NCBI GenBank assembly: GCA_900547025.1
Contig: UREZ01000037.1
Span: forward strand, 1 to 17,014
Direction of reading: 5' to 3'
Length of the DNA: 17,014 nt
From: an uncultured Collinsella sp.
Lineage (GTDB): Bacteria; Actinomycetota; Coriobacteriia; Coriobacteriales; Coriobacteriaceae
Shown: positions 1 through 7,364 of the stretch, piece by piece
How the letters are laid out: every line of letters starts with the position of its first letter
Numbering within the stretch: position 1 is the first letter of the stretch
Program-made: the position numbers and the translations under genes
Notes under the pieces: model-generated
Database searches by the model: none
The model's input: the letters and a program-made list of their open reading frames with translations, nothing else
Told to the model about the DNA's origin: nothing

Positions 1-3
1 CGT

Positions 4-57
4 CAAACAAAAGAAGGCCTGCACCCTGACGGCTGCGGTGCCGCCCGAATGCAGGCC
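4..57 (-). terminator. Intrinsic terminator after the P-type ATPase gene
   Basis: On the minus strand a perfect 8-bp stem (GGCCTGCA at 57-50 with TGCAGGCC at 23-16) encloses a GC-rich inner region that can itself pair. It is followed at once by the T-rich stretch TTCTTTTGTTT. It begins about 20 bp after the ATPase stop codon, so it most likely ends the two-gene metal operon. The 26-nt interior is longer than a usual loop, which lowers confidence slightly. Confidence 0.75.
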
Positions 58-76
58 ATATACTCAATCGAAAACG

Positions 77-2152
77 CTAACGCAGGTACGCCTTTGCGTT
101 GCCCAGGCTGTAGGCGATCGTTGAGCCGTTGTGCAGCAGTGACGACGTCTGCGGAGTGATCATGCCGGTAATACCCAATGCCAACAGCGCCGAGTTGGTG
201 AGCATCACCTTAGAATAGGAACTCGTCAGACGATCAATGAGGCCCTGGCTCATGCGGCGCAGGCGCACGATCGCGGCGAGATCCGTATCGGTCAGGATGA
301 TATCGGCGACCTCCTTGGCAATATCACTTCCGCCACCCATGGCCAGGCCCACGTCGGCCAAACCGAGCGCCGGCGAATCGTTGACGCCGTCGCCCACCAT
401 GGCAACATGGCGCCCCTCGCTCTTAATGCGCTCCACATAGGCGTACTTGTCCTCGGGCAGCAGCTCGGCCTTAAACTCGTCAACGCCCGCTTCGCGCGCA
501 ATGCGCTCGGCAGTGCGCTCCGAATCGCCCGTGAGCATAACGACATGCTTGACGCCAAGCGCATGCAGGTCGGCGATGGCCTCGCGGACCCCGGGCTTGA
601 GCGGATCCTCGATGCCGAGCACGCCCACGACCGTGCCGTCGACCGCCAGATACAACGGCGACAAGCCCTGCATCTGGAACTCGATTTGCTCCTTAATGTC
701 GGACTCGAGCTGCGCACCCTCGTCCTCAAATACAAAGTGCGCGGAACCGATGATGGCGCGACGCCCTTCAATGGACGAAGCGATGCCGTGCGCCACGATG
801 TACTCGACGGCAGCATGGCGCTCGCGATGCTCGAGCCCGCGCTCGCGGGCGGCGTTGACCACGGCGCGTGCCACCGGATGCGGGAAATGCTCCTCTAAGC
901 AGGCGGAAAGGCGCAGAACCTCGTCCTCGCTCCAGCCATCGGTGGTGAGCACGCAGGCAAGACGCGGCTGCGCCTCGGTGAGCGTGCCGGTCTTATCAAA
1001 CACGATGGTGTCGGCCTTGGCAAACGCCTCAAAGTACTTCGCGCCCTTGACCATAACGCCCATCTTGGCGGCATCGCTCATGGCGGTCATGACGGCGACC
1101 GAACCCGTGAGCTTGAGTGCGCACGAGTAGTCGACCATCAGCGCCGCTGAGGTCTTGATAAGGCTGCGGGTGGTAAGCGCAACCAGGCCCGCGAGCAGGA
1201 AGTTCCACGGGACAATCTTGTTGGCGAGGTCCTCCATATGCGACTGGCCCTCGGACTTGAGTGAATCGGCCGTCTGCACGAGCGAGACGATCGAGCGCAG
1301 TTTGGTTTGCGCCGTATTGGCGCGCACACGCACCAAGATGCTGCCGTCTTCCACGACGGTGCCGGCGAACACGTCGTCGCCCACGCTGCGCTCGACGGCC
1401 AACGGTTCGCCGGTCAGGGTCGCCTGGTTGACCATAGCGCTCCCCTGCTCGACAACGCCGTCGATGCAGATGGACATGCCGGTGCGCACGGCGACCAAAT
1501 CGCCGGGTTCAAGCTCGGTGGCGGCAACGCTTACCTCAGTGTCGCCGACGACCTTTTGCGCCTTGTCGGGCACGTCGAGCAGCGAGTTGATGAGCTCGTT
1601 TTCGCTCATGGCACGGGTGTAGTCCTCGAGCAGCTCGCCCACGTTGAGCAGGAACATCGTCTGCCCCGCGGTGTCGACATCACGCTTGACGAACGAAATG
1701 CCGATGGCCGAAGCGTCGAGCACAGGAACGGTCAGGCGCGGCTGCGCCAGTTCATGAAGGGCAGCGCGCAAAAATGCCATGTAACCGGCCACGACAAACA
1801 CCGCACGCAGCGGCGTAGGCAAGAACCAGCGGCGCGCGTAGTGGGCGCCGATAAGTGTGGCAAGATCCATGACGAGCTTGTGCTTGCGTGGCTCAAGCTG
1901 CATCACGTAACCCGTCTTTGCGTCGGCAATGGCCTGGGCATCGAGCGCACCCAAGGCGTCGAGCACGCCCGCACGACACCGCTCGTCATATTCGAGCGCC
2001 ATCTGGCCAATACGGCCATAAACGCGCACCTTGTGCACGCCATCGATGTCGCCGCCGAGCTTAAGAAGTGCATCGAGATCGCTCTCTGGCACAGGACCCG
2101 CCAATTGAAGACGGGTCCTGCCGGGGATCTCGCTAATAATCGAGAATCTCAT
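77..2152 (-). CDS. P1B-type metal-translocating ATPase with an atypical metal site
   Basis: This 691-residue membrane pump should use ATP to move a transition metal across the cytoplasmic membrane, probably outward. Visible P-type ATPase motifs are TGEP at 247-250 (actuator), DKTGT at 386-390 with phosphorylated Asp386, the HP dipeptide of heavy-metal pumps at 425-426, TGD at 541-543 and GDGVND at 587-592. The N-terminal ~80 residues look like a ferredoxin-like HMA fold, but lack the CxxC metal site. In the main transport helix the usual CPC is replaced by Ser343-Cys344-Ala345 (context DYSCALKL). The C-terminal helix region HNGSTIAYSLGNAKAYL resembles that of mycobacterial CtpC, as I recall it. 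The start at 2152 gives the natural N-terminus; its ribosome site is weak (AGGCAC), consistent with coupling to the gene 18 bp upstream. The metal cannot be assigned from sequence. Confidence 0.93.
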   Translation of the reverse strand: MRFSIISEIPGRTRLQLAGPVPESDLDALLKLGGDIDGVHKVRVYGRIGQMALEYDERCRAGVLDALGALDAQAIADAKTGYVMQLEPRKHKLVMDLATLIGAHYARRWFLPTPLRAVFVVAGYMAFLRAALHELAQPRLTVPVLDASAIGISFVKRDVDTAGQTMFLLNVGELLEDYTRAMSENELINSLLDVPDKAQKVVGDTEVSVAATELEPGDLVAVRTGMSICIDGVVEQGSAMVNQATLTGEPLAVERSVGDDVFAGTVVEDGSILVRVRANTAQTKLRSIVSLVQTADSLKSEGQSHMEDLANKIVPWNFLLAGLVALTTRSLIKTSAALMVDYSCALKLTGSVAVMTAMSDAAKMGVMVKGAKYFEAFAKADTIVFDKTGTLTEAQPRLACVLTTDGWSEDEVLRLSACLEEHFPHPVARAVVNAARERGLEHRERHAAVEYIVAHGIASSIEGRRAIIGSAHFVFEDEGAQLESDIKEQIEFQMQGLSPLYLAVDGTVVGVLGIEDPLKPGVREAIADLHALGVKHVVMLTGDSERTAERIAREAGVDEFKAELLPEDKYAYVERIKSEGRHVAMVGDGVNDSPALGLADVGLAMGGGSDIAKEVADIILTDTDLAAIVRLRRMSQGLIDRLTSSYSKVMLTNSALLALGITGMITPQTSSLLHNGSTIAYSLGNAKAYLR

Positions 2153-2170
2153 AGTTTGTGCCTGGGAGCG

Positions 2171-2416
2171 TTACTCGGCTGCCTCGTCAGCAGCGGCCTC
2201 GCTCTGGGTGATGTAGGCCGCCTCGGCAACCATGTCGTCGACATTAGCCTTGGCCTGCTCGACCATGTCCTGGTAGCAGTTCTTGACGCGCATACCGCAC
2301 GCGATGCCCTGCACGCAGGCGTTCTTTACCGGAGCGCTGGTGAGCAGCTTGATGCCAGCCGTACCAAGCAGAAAACCGCCACCGACAAGCAGGGTGTTAA
2401 ACGTCGACTTCTTCAT
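2171..2416 (-). CDS. Small membrane-anchored partner of the P-type ATPase (DUF6110-like, PacL-like)
   Basis: This 81-residue protein starts at the ATG at 2414-2416, chosen because AAGGGAGAAG lies just upstream; the ORF stays open for another 19 codons upstream, but those lack a comparable site. Residues 5-22 form a Gly-rich hydrophobic segment (LLVGGGFLLGTAGIKLL), probably one membrane anchor. Then come APVKNACVQGIACGMRVKN, an amphipathic helix (MVEQAKANVDDMVAEAA) and an acidic tail. I recall the family as DUF6110; this was not searched. The same order (anchor, APVK-A-V, -GxR-, E-AK-NV-D--AEA) occurs in mycobacterial DUF1490/PacL proteins, small partners of the metal pumps CtpC, CtpG and CtpV. 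Unlike Mycobacterium tuberculosis PacL1, the tail has no His-rich metal motif. Being first in the operon with the ATPase supports a chaperone or scaffold role; that role is inference. Confidence 0.85.
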   Translation of the reverse strand: MKKSTFNTLLVGGGFLLGTAGIKLLTSAPVKNACVQGIACGMRVKNCYQDMVEQAKANVDDMVAEAAYITQSEAAADEAAE

Positions 2417-2496
2417 GTTGCTTCTCCCTTTTGCCGCACAAGCGCGGCATGGTGCCTTAGCACCCGAGTTCATTAGTTTGCTCGAGCACGCTTTTT

Positions 2497-2525
2497 AAAA
2501 TAGTTTAGTATAACTATTTGGTCAA
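2497..2525 (-). promoter_or_regulatory. Candidate sigma-70 promoter of the small protein/P-ATPase operon
   Basis: On the minus strand TTGACC (2525-2520) and TATTTT (2502-2497) are separated by exactly 17 bases. Each matches the consensus at most positions, and the AT-rich patch stands out from the GC-rich surroundings. Transcription would begin near 2490, giving a leader of about 75 nt before the ATG at 2416. Confidence 0.5.
2498..2519. promoter_or_regulatory. Perfect inverted repeat overlapping the promoter (candidate metalloregulator operator)
   Basis: AAATAGTT (2498-2505) and AACTATTT (2512-2519) are perfect 8-bp inverted arms around TAGTAT. The repeat fills the promoter spacer and covers the -10, where a repressor would block RNA polymerase. 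Aligned by hand at 2500-2518, it matches the DtxR/IdeR consensus (TTAGGTTAGSCTAACCTAA) at about 11 of 19 positions, best in TAG-TTAG--TAAC. A DtxR/MntR-type regulator is therefore a reasonable guess, not a demonstrated fact. Confidence 0.5.
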
Positions 2526-2562
2526 CAATGGCTAACTTTTTGGAAACTATGGGGATGAACTC

Positions 2563-2595
2563 AATGTGACAAAGGGATTGTCCCTTTGTCACATT
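2563..2595. repeat. Perfect 15-bp stem hairpin just after the ABC transporter stop codon
   Basis: Arms 2563-2577 and 2581-2595 are perfectly complementary around a 3-nt loop; the core is TGACAAAGGGA...TCCCTTTGTCA. It starts 1 bp beyond the stop codon of the minus-strand ABC gene. No T-tract follows on either strand, so it is not a standard intrinsic terminator. The core CAAAGG...CCTTTG recurs in the hairpin at 12705-12739, which also follows a stop codon, suggesting a dispersed REP-like element. Confidence 0.8.
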
Positions 2596-2596
2596 C

Positions 2597-4354
2597 CTAT
2601 AGCCGCCAGGCAGCCGCTTCCTTTTGCAGCGCAACCATGCGGGCGAATTCTCCACCTGCCGCCTTGAGCTGTGCCGGAGTGCCCTGCTCGGCAACCACAC
2701 CATCCTTGAGCACAACGATTTTGTCGGCATTTTCCACCGTACGCATACGGTGGGCAATAACGATAACCGTCTTGCCTGCAAGCAGACGGGAGAGCGCCTG
2801 TTGCACCACGGTCTCGTTCTCCACATCCAAGCTCGCCGTCGCCTCGTCCAACAGCACGATAGGCGCATCTTTGAGCAGCGCACGGGCGATAGAGATGCGC
2901 TGGCGCTCGCCGCCGGACAGCTTGGAGCCGTTCTCGCCAATCATGGTGTCGTAGCCCTGCGGCATGCGGTTCACGAACTCGTCGCAGTTGGCGGCACGCG
3001 CGGCCGCAAGCACTTCCTCATCGGTGGCATCACGACGCCCGAGGCGGATATTTCCCATCACCGTGTCGTCAAAGAGCAGCACGTCTTGGAACACAATGGC
3101 GTAATCACGCAGCAGCACCTCGGGATCCACGCTCGCAACATCCACGCCACCCACGGTGACCGTGCCTTCGGTGGCATCCCAAAAGCGCGCGGCCAGGCGG
3201 CACACCGTAGACTTACCGGAACCCGAAGGACCGACCAGTGCCGTGACCTCGCCTTCCTTGGCGGTAAAGCTCACATCGGTAAGAACTTTCTCGCCGGCGC
3301 GTCCGTCCTCGCCCGCACCATAGCCAAATGCCACGTGATCGAACACCACATCGTGGCCCACGGGCTCAAATTTCTCGCTGCCCCACGCCACAGGCTCTTC
3401 CATGATGGAACGCATGCGCTTGGCAGACGACTCGGCGGCAAACAGCTCGGACATTAACATTAACGCCTGGTCAAAGGGCGCATAGATACGGCTCACCATA
3501 AGCAGGAAGGCAAACATCACCAAAAAGTCGACCTGCCCGGAGGCGACCACCGCGGCGCCCGTAACCAGCGTGGTGGCAATGCCCAGACGCAGGATGACAA
3601 AGGCAGAGTTGACCAAAAGCCCGTTAGCGAGCTCGCCCTTGGTGGTCTCGCGCTCCTCGGCATCGATCACAGCGTTGAGTCCCTCAAGATAATGGGCCTC
3701 CTGGTTGGTGGCACGGATCTCGCGAACGCAGTCGAGCGTCTCTTGAATTGCCTCGGTAACCTTGACCTTCTCGGCACGCACGCGATCGAACACCGGGGTC
3801 ATGGGGCCGCGTGTTAGATACAGCACGGCAAAGGCCACGGGAACGCTCCAAAACGCCGCGATCGCCAGCTGCCAGCAAAAGAACAACGACGCCACGAACA
3901 CAATGGCGCTTGCGATGATGGCACCCCAAAGCTCTCCCAGCACGTGGCTGTAGGCGTGCTCCATAGCCTGGACGTCGCCCATGATGGTCTCGGTTAAATC
4001 GGCCAGATCACGACGACCAAAAAACGACAGCGGCAGTTTGCGCAAGCGCTCGGCGATCTCCATACGCTGCTTGCCGCACTCCTCGTAAAAGATGCAGTAG
4101 GTGTAGTAATACTGCTGCCAGTTAGAGGCAAAGAGCATCACGAAAAAGACCAGGAGGCCGCCCACGATCGGCAGGGCATCCGGCAGGTCAGCCCCGCTGG
4201 CGAGATGCTCGACAAAGCTGGCCATAACCAGGAATAGAAAGCCCATGCCGGCCATGGTAATGAGATTGGTGAGCGTGGTCCAGAAAGTGCCGCGTTTTAC
4301 GCCGGCGACGCCTTTATCGGATAGGAAATACTTCTTTTGGAATGAGGCGAACAT
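2597..4354 (-). CDS. ABC transporter half-transporter (fused permease-ATPase), second of a pair
   Basis: This 585-residue protein has an exporter-type six-helix membrane domain (about 1-310), followed by a complete nucleotide-binding domain. Visible are Walker A GPSGSGKST at 375-383, the Q-loop VFQD at 421-424, signature LSGGE at 479-483, Walker B IVLLDE at 499-504, D-loop ASLD at 507-510 and the H-loop His535. All catalytic residues are intact. Its ATG directly follows the TAA of the upstream ABC gene, and GGGAGG inside the end of that gene serves as ribosome site, so translation is coupled. It most likely forms a heterodimer with that neighbour. Substrate and direction are not readable; the divergent AraC regulator makes a metallophore or other small-molecule transporter plausible. 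A long palindrome sits immediately after the stop codon. Confidence 0.93.
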   Translation of the reverse strand: MFASFQKKYFLSDKGVAGVKRGTFWTTLTNLITMAGMGFLFLVMASFVEHLASGADLPDALPIVGGLLVFFVMLFASNWQQYYYTYCIFYEECGKQRMEIAERLRKLPLSFFGRRDLADLTETIMGDVQAMEHAYSHVLGELWGAIIASAIVFVASLFFCWQLAIAAFWSVPVAFAVLYLTRGPMTPVFDRVRAEKVKVTEAIQETLDCVREIRATNQEAHYLEGLNAVIDAEERETTKGELANGLLVNSAFVILRLGIATTLVTGAAVVASGQVDFLVMFAFLLMVSRIYAPFDQALMLMSELFAAESSAKRMRSIMEEPVAWGSEKFEPVGHDVVFDHVAFGYGAGEDGRAGEKVLTDVSFTAKEGEVTALVGPSGSGKSTVCRLAARFWDATEGTVTVGGVDVASVDPEVLLRDYAIVFQDVLLFDDTVMGNIRLGRRDATDEEVLAAARAANCDEFVNRMPQGYDTMIGENGSKLSGGERQRISIARALLKDAPIVLLDEATASLDVENETVVQQALSRLLAGKTVIVIAHRMRTVENADKIVVLKDGVVAEQGTPAQLKAAGGEFARMVALQKEAAAWRL

Positions 4355-6181
4355 TTAGGCCTCGCCTCCCTTCGCGACGGCGGTATCCGCGGTCGTAGCA
4401 GTAATCTTCCAACTCGCGGCCTGTTCGTATTCGGCCCACATCTTGGCATACAGACCCTCTTGGGACAGCAACTCGGCATGGGTACCCGACTCCTGCACGC
4501 TGCCCTGGTTGAGCACCACGATTTGGTCTGCGCCCACTACAGTCGAGAGTCGGTGCGCAATCATAATGACTGTGCGACCAGCCGCCAGCTTGCTAAAGGC
4601 GCGCTGGATGAGCGTCTCGTTCTCGGGATCGGCAAACGCCGTGGCCTCATCGAGCACCACGATAGGCGCGTCTTTAAGGATCGCGCGGGCGAGTGCCACG
4701 CGCTGGACCTCGCCGCCCGAAAGATATGCTCCGCCGGCACCGAGCATGGTATTGATGCCCTGTGGGAGCTTGGCCACAATGTCGTCGCACTGAGCTGCGG
4801 AGAGGGCCGCACGCACTTCGTCGTCAGTGGCCGTAGGCTTGGAGGCGCGCACGTTATCGGCAAGTGTTTGCCGGAACAGCTGGTTGGTCTGGAACACGAA
4901 GGCGACCTGGCCCATAAGCTCGTGCGGATCCATATCGCGAACGTCCACACCGCCTACGAGCACTCGACCCGAGGAAACGTCCCAAAAACGCGGGATCAGG
5001 CTTGCGCAGGTTGACTTGCCGCCACCCGAGGGACCCACCAGGGCGAGAGTGCTACCCGCGGAAACGCTAAAGCTCACATGGCTAACGGCAGGTGTTTCGG
5101 CACCCTCGTAGGTAAAACTCACGTCCTCAAATCGCACGTCGCCACCGGCAGGGTGCTTGGGTTGGGCGGGCACGGAGAGCTGCTTGGAATCCATGACGCT
5201 TCGAATACGAGCCAGCGAATCGGCACTCATCTGAGAGGCCTCGCCCACAAACATGAGCTTGGTCATGGCCGTCGGCACCACGGCCGAAAATATCGCGTAA
5301 AACGTGAAGTTGGCCATAAAATGCGCGAAGTCCGTCTCGCCCGGCGCCAACAGCAACGCCACGGGCAGCAGGAATGTCACAAGGCCATTGAGCGCGGTAA
5401 GGTTGAGCACCTGCGGACCTCGGCAGAACGTGCCCGCATAGTTTTGCGCCATGTCGGCGTATTCGGCGATCGCATCGTGGAAGGCCTTAAAGGAGTAGAC
5501 CGTCTGCTGAAACACCTTGACCACGGGGATGCCTCGTACGTATTCGGTGCCGGTCTTGTTCATCTTGACCAGCGCTCCCATGTAGGCCTTCATGAACTCG
5601 GCGCCTTTGCCGCTCATCATGGTGGCCATGGCGCCAAACGAAATGACCACCGAGATGAGGCATGCCGCGCCCAAGCGCCAATCGAGGGCGAAAAGCAACA
5701 CGAGCAGGCCCACGACCATGGCGGCGGCGCCCGCGATATCGGGCAGCATGTGCGCGAGCAGAGTCTCGGTGGAGGCGGCGCATCCGTCTACAACACGACG
5801 CAGCTCACCGGTGGCGTGCGTGTCAAAGTAGCCAAGCGGCAGCTTAAGCAGGTGCTCGCTCGTAGTCTTGCGGATATTGGACGCGCAGCGAAACGCAGAC
5901 AGGTGCGTGCACATAAGCCCCACGAAATAGACCACGATGCTTGCCAGGGCAAAACCCACGGCCCACCAGCCATACATCGCGATATCGGTGGCTTCGCTCC
6001 AGTTAGGCGCCACAGCGATAAGATCTCGCGCGACAAACCAGATGCACACGTACGGGCCAAAGCTCAGCAGCTGCGAGAGCGCCGAGAGAGCCATGCCCAA
6101 ATAAGTTAGGAATTTACGGTCGCCGGCATATGCAAGCAGCTCGCCGATACCGCCACCTTCCCTTTTTGATCCCTTTGCCAT
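4355..6181 (-). CDS. ABC transporter half-transporter (fused permease-ATPase), first of a pair
   Basis: This 608-residue protein has hydrophobic helices near 24-52, 68-93, 144-166, 168-190, 260-280 and 287-309, then an ATPase domain. That domain shows Walker A GPSGGGKST at 383-391, Q-loop VFQT at 429-432, signature LSGGE at 487-491, Walker B VVLDE at 508-512 and H-loop His543. Its D-loop is AFADPEN (515-521) instead of the usual SALD/SLD of its partner. I recall such D-loops from pairs related to siderophore importers IrtAB and YbtPQ, which keep an exporter fold but import; this is suggestive only. The start at 6181 follows AGAAAGGAA at suitable spacing. It leads the two-gene operon and is divergent from the AraC-type gene at 6296, which probably controls it. 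Confidence 0.93.
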   Translation of the reverse strand: MAKGSKREGGGIGELLAYAGDRKFLTYLGMALSALSQLLSFGPYVCIWFVARDLIAVAPNWSEATDIAMYGWWAVGFALASIVVYFVGLMCTHLSAFRCASNIRKTTSEHLLKLPLGYFDTHATGELRRVVDGCAASTETLLAHMLPDIAGAAAMVVGLLVLLFALDWRLGAACLISVVISFGAMATMMSGKGAEFMKAYMGALVKMNKTGTEYVRGIPVVKVFQQTVYSFKAFHDAIAEYADMAQNYAGTFCRGPQVLNLTALNGLVTFLLPVALLLAPGETDFAHFMANFTFYAIFSAVVPTAMTKLMFVGEASQMSADSLARIRSVMDSKQLSVPAQPKHPAGGDVRFEDVSFTYEGAETPAVSHVSFSVSAGSTLALVGPSGGGKSTCASLIPRFWDVSSGRVLVGGVDVRDMDPHELMGQVAFVFQTNQLFRQTLADNVRASKPTATDDEVRAALSAAQCDDIVAKLPQGINTMLGAGGAYLSGGEVQRVALARAILKDAPIVVLDEATAFADPENETLIQRAFSKLAAGRTVIMIAHRLSTVVGADQIVVLNQGSVQESGTHAELLSQEGLYAKMWAEYEQAASWKITATTADTAVAKGGEA

Positions 6182-6200
6182 GAGATTCCTTTCTAACGGC

Positions 6201-6229
6201 TTGAGAGTTAACCGTATTCAACTTATCAT
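6201..6229 (+). promoter_or_regulatory. Promoter of the AraC-type regulator
   Basis: TTGAGA (6201-6206) and TATCAT (6224-6229) each match the sigma-70 consensus at 5 of 6 positions, with exactly 17 bases between them. Transcription would start near 6236, giving a leader of about 60 nt before the TTG start at 6296. Confidence 0.6.
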
Positions 6230-6253
6230 TGATGTGTTAGCCATGGCTCACAA
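6225..6253 (-). promoter_or_regulatory. Weak candidate promoter of the ABC operon, overlapping the regulator promoter
   Basis: On the minus strand TTGTGA (6253-6248) lies 17 bases from AATGAT (6230-6225), a poor -10 as expected for an activator-dependent promoter. Its -10 falls on the -10 of the plus-strand promoter, so the two could compete. The 10-bp palindrome AGCCATGGCT (6239-6248) lies in its spacer, and the related words TTAGCCATGG (6237) and TTAAGCCAGG (6254) lie 17 bp apart, a possible direct-repeat site of AraC type. All of this is tentative. Confidence 0.25.
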
Positions 6254-6295
6254 TTAAGCCAGGCGTGGACGTTTCTGCAAAGGAAAGGGACGCTT

Positions 6296-7300
6296 TTGCA
6301 AATACGGCGGGCAGCGACCGACATAACCGAGCTCTACGCACCGCAATTTGAGCAGTTTGGCCTGGAGCTTACCGGCAAGGGTGCCGTCTTTACCGGCGAG
6401 GTGGCAAACGAACGGGCGCACGGCCGTGCATGGATCATGCCTCTCTCCCCCGCCTGCATCGTTATGGAGCATTTCATTACCCCGACGCACGATATGTACC
6501 TGGCCGAATACACACCCGAGCCATATGCCTGCGTGAGCGAGGTCAGCGCGCCCACACTTACATGCATGCCCGAGGCTGGCATAACGCCCGCGAACCTTAA
6601 ACCATTGCATGGACCGTGGCCAAACAATGCCGTTTGCAGCTTTGTCCAAGATAGCTGTGGCGAGGAATTAAGCCCGCTGTTTGCGGGGGAGCTCTATCAC
6701 TCGCGCTCGGTGCTCTTTTTGCCTGGATATTTTGACGAACTGGAGCACCGCTATCCCACCGAGTTCGCGGGAATCTTTGAGGCGTTTGCCGAGCCATGGC
6801 ACGAGGAGGCGACGTCTGCCATCTGCCACACGCTGCGCCGGATTAACGAGGACCGCGCCCGCACCGTAGGCGGACACGTCTATATGCAGGGCATCGTGGA
6901 GACCATGGTCGCGGAGCTCGCCTGTTCGCGCGCGGCCCAAAAGCAGGCGCGGCAGGCGGCAGGCACACGCGTCAGCATGACCATTGCCGAAGAAGCAACG
7001 GCAATGATTGAGCGCGCGCTCGACAAAGGCAGACGTGTGGGTATCAACGAGGTGGCCGAGAGGCTCTACACAAGCCGCTCCAAACTATGCGCCACCTTTA
7101 AGGCCCAAACCGGCGAGTCCCTGGGCACCTACATACGAAGGCGCCGCATGGAGCGAGCACAGGACCTTTTGGCCGATAGCGCGCTCACAATAGCGCAGGT
7201 GGCAGAGCGCCTAGGCTACCCTCAGCAAGCCGCCTTCGCCCAAGCCTTCAAACAATACACCGGCATGACACCCACGGCTTGGCGAAGCAAGTATCGCTAA
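6296..7300 (+). CDS. AraC/XylS-family transcriptional regulator
   Basis: This 334-residue regulator probably controls the divergent ABC transporter operon. The C-terminal ~100 residues form the double helix-turn-helix of the AraC family: the first around 249-272 (GINEVAERLYTSRSKLCATF), the second around 298-321 (TIAQVAERLGYPQQAAFAQA), followed by the conserved YTGMTPTAWR. The N-terminal ~200 residues are a probable sensor domain that I cannot assign; they contain several Cys residues (54, 79, 90, 114, 121). The start is a TTG at 6296-6298, chosen because AGGAAAGGGA ends 5 bases before it and the first internal Met is at residue 48, inside the domain. Layout and family resemble YbtA with YbtPQ, where an AraC protein senses a siderophore; transfer of that role is inference. 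Confidence 0.9.
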   Translation: MQIRRAATDITELYAPQFEQFGLELTGKGAVFTGEVANERAHGRAWIMPLSPACIVMEHFITPTHDMYLAEYTPEPYACVSEVSAPTLTCMPEAGITPANLKPLHGPWPNNAVCSFVQDSCGEELSPLFAGELYHSRSVLFLPGYFDELEHRYPTEFAGIFEAFAEPWHEEATSAICHTLRRINEDRARTVGGHVYMQGIVETMVAELACSRAAQKQARQAAGTRVSMTIAEEATAMIERALDKGRRVGINEVAERLYTSRSKLCATFKAQTGESLGTYIRRRRMERAQDLLADSALTIAQVAERLGYPQQAAFAQAFKQYTGMTPTAWRSKYR

Positions 7301-7364
7301 GGCCCAAGCTCCCTGGCCGTAACGGAGCGATTAATTAGCCGCCGCCCGTCAGCTCACCCAGGAT

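Noticed and set aside
2417..2473. Extended N-terminus of the small P-ATPase partner (MNSGAKAPCRACAAKGRSN)
   Set aside because: The ATG at 2416 has a strong AAGGGAGAAG site directly upstream, and the extension would place Cys-rich polar residues before a natural membrane-anchor start.
1307..2476. Plus-strand open frame of 389 codons antisense to the P-type ATPase
   Set aside because: It is a shadow of the high-GC coding strand: composition is His/Arg/Gly rich without recognisable domains, it has no ribosome site, and it covers a gene with clear catalytic motifs.
5078..6109. Plus-strand open frame of 343 codons antisense to the first ABC gene
   Set aside because: Low-complexity His/Gly/Arg-rich translation typical of antisense shadow frames; the opposite strand encodes an intact ABC transporter.
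7301..7364. Possible bidirectional terminator between the convergent AraC and DUF4143 genes
   Set aside because: Only a 5-bp stem (GCTCC 7308-7312, GGAGC 7324-7328) with a 11-nt loop and a weak TTAATTA tail; too weak to call.
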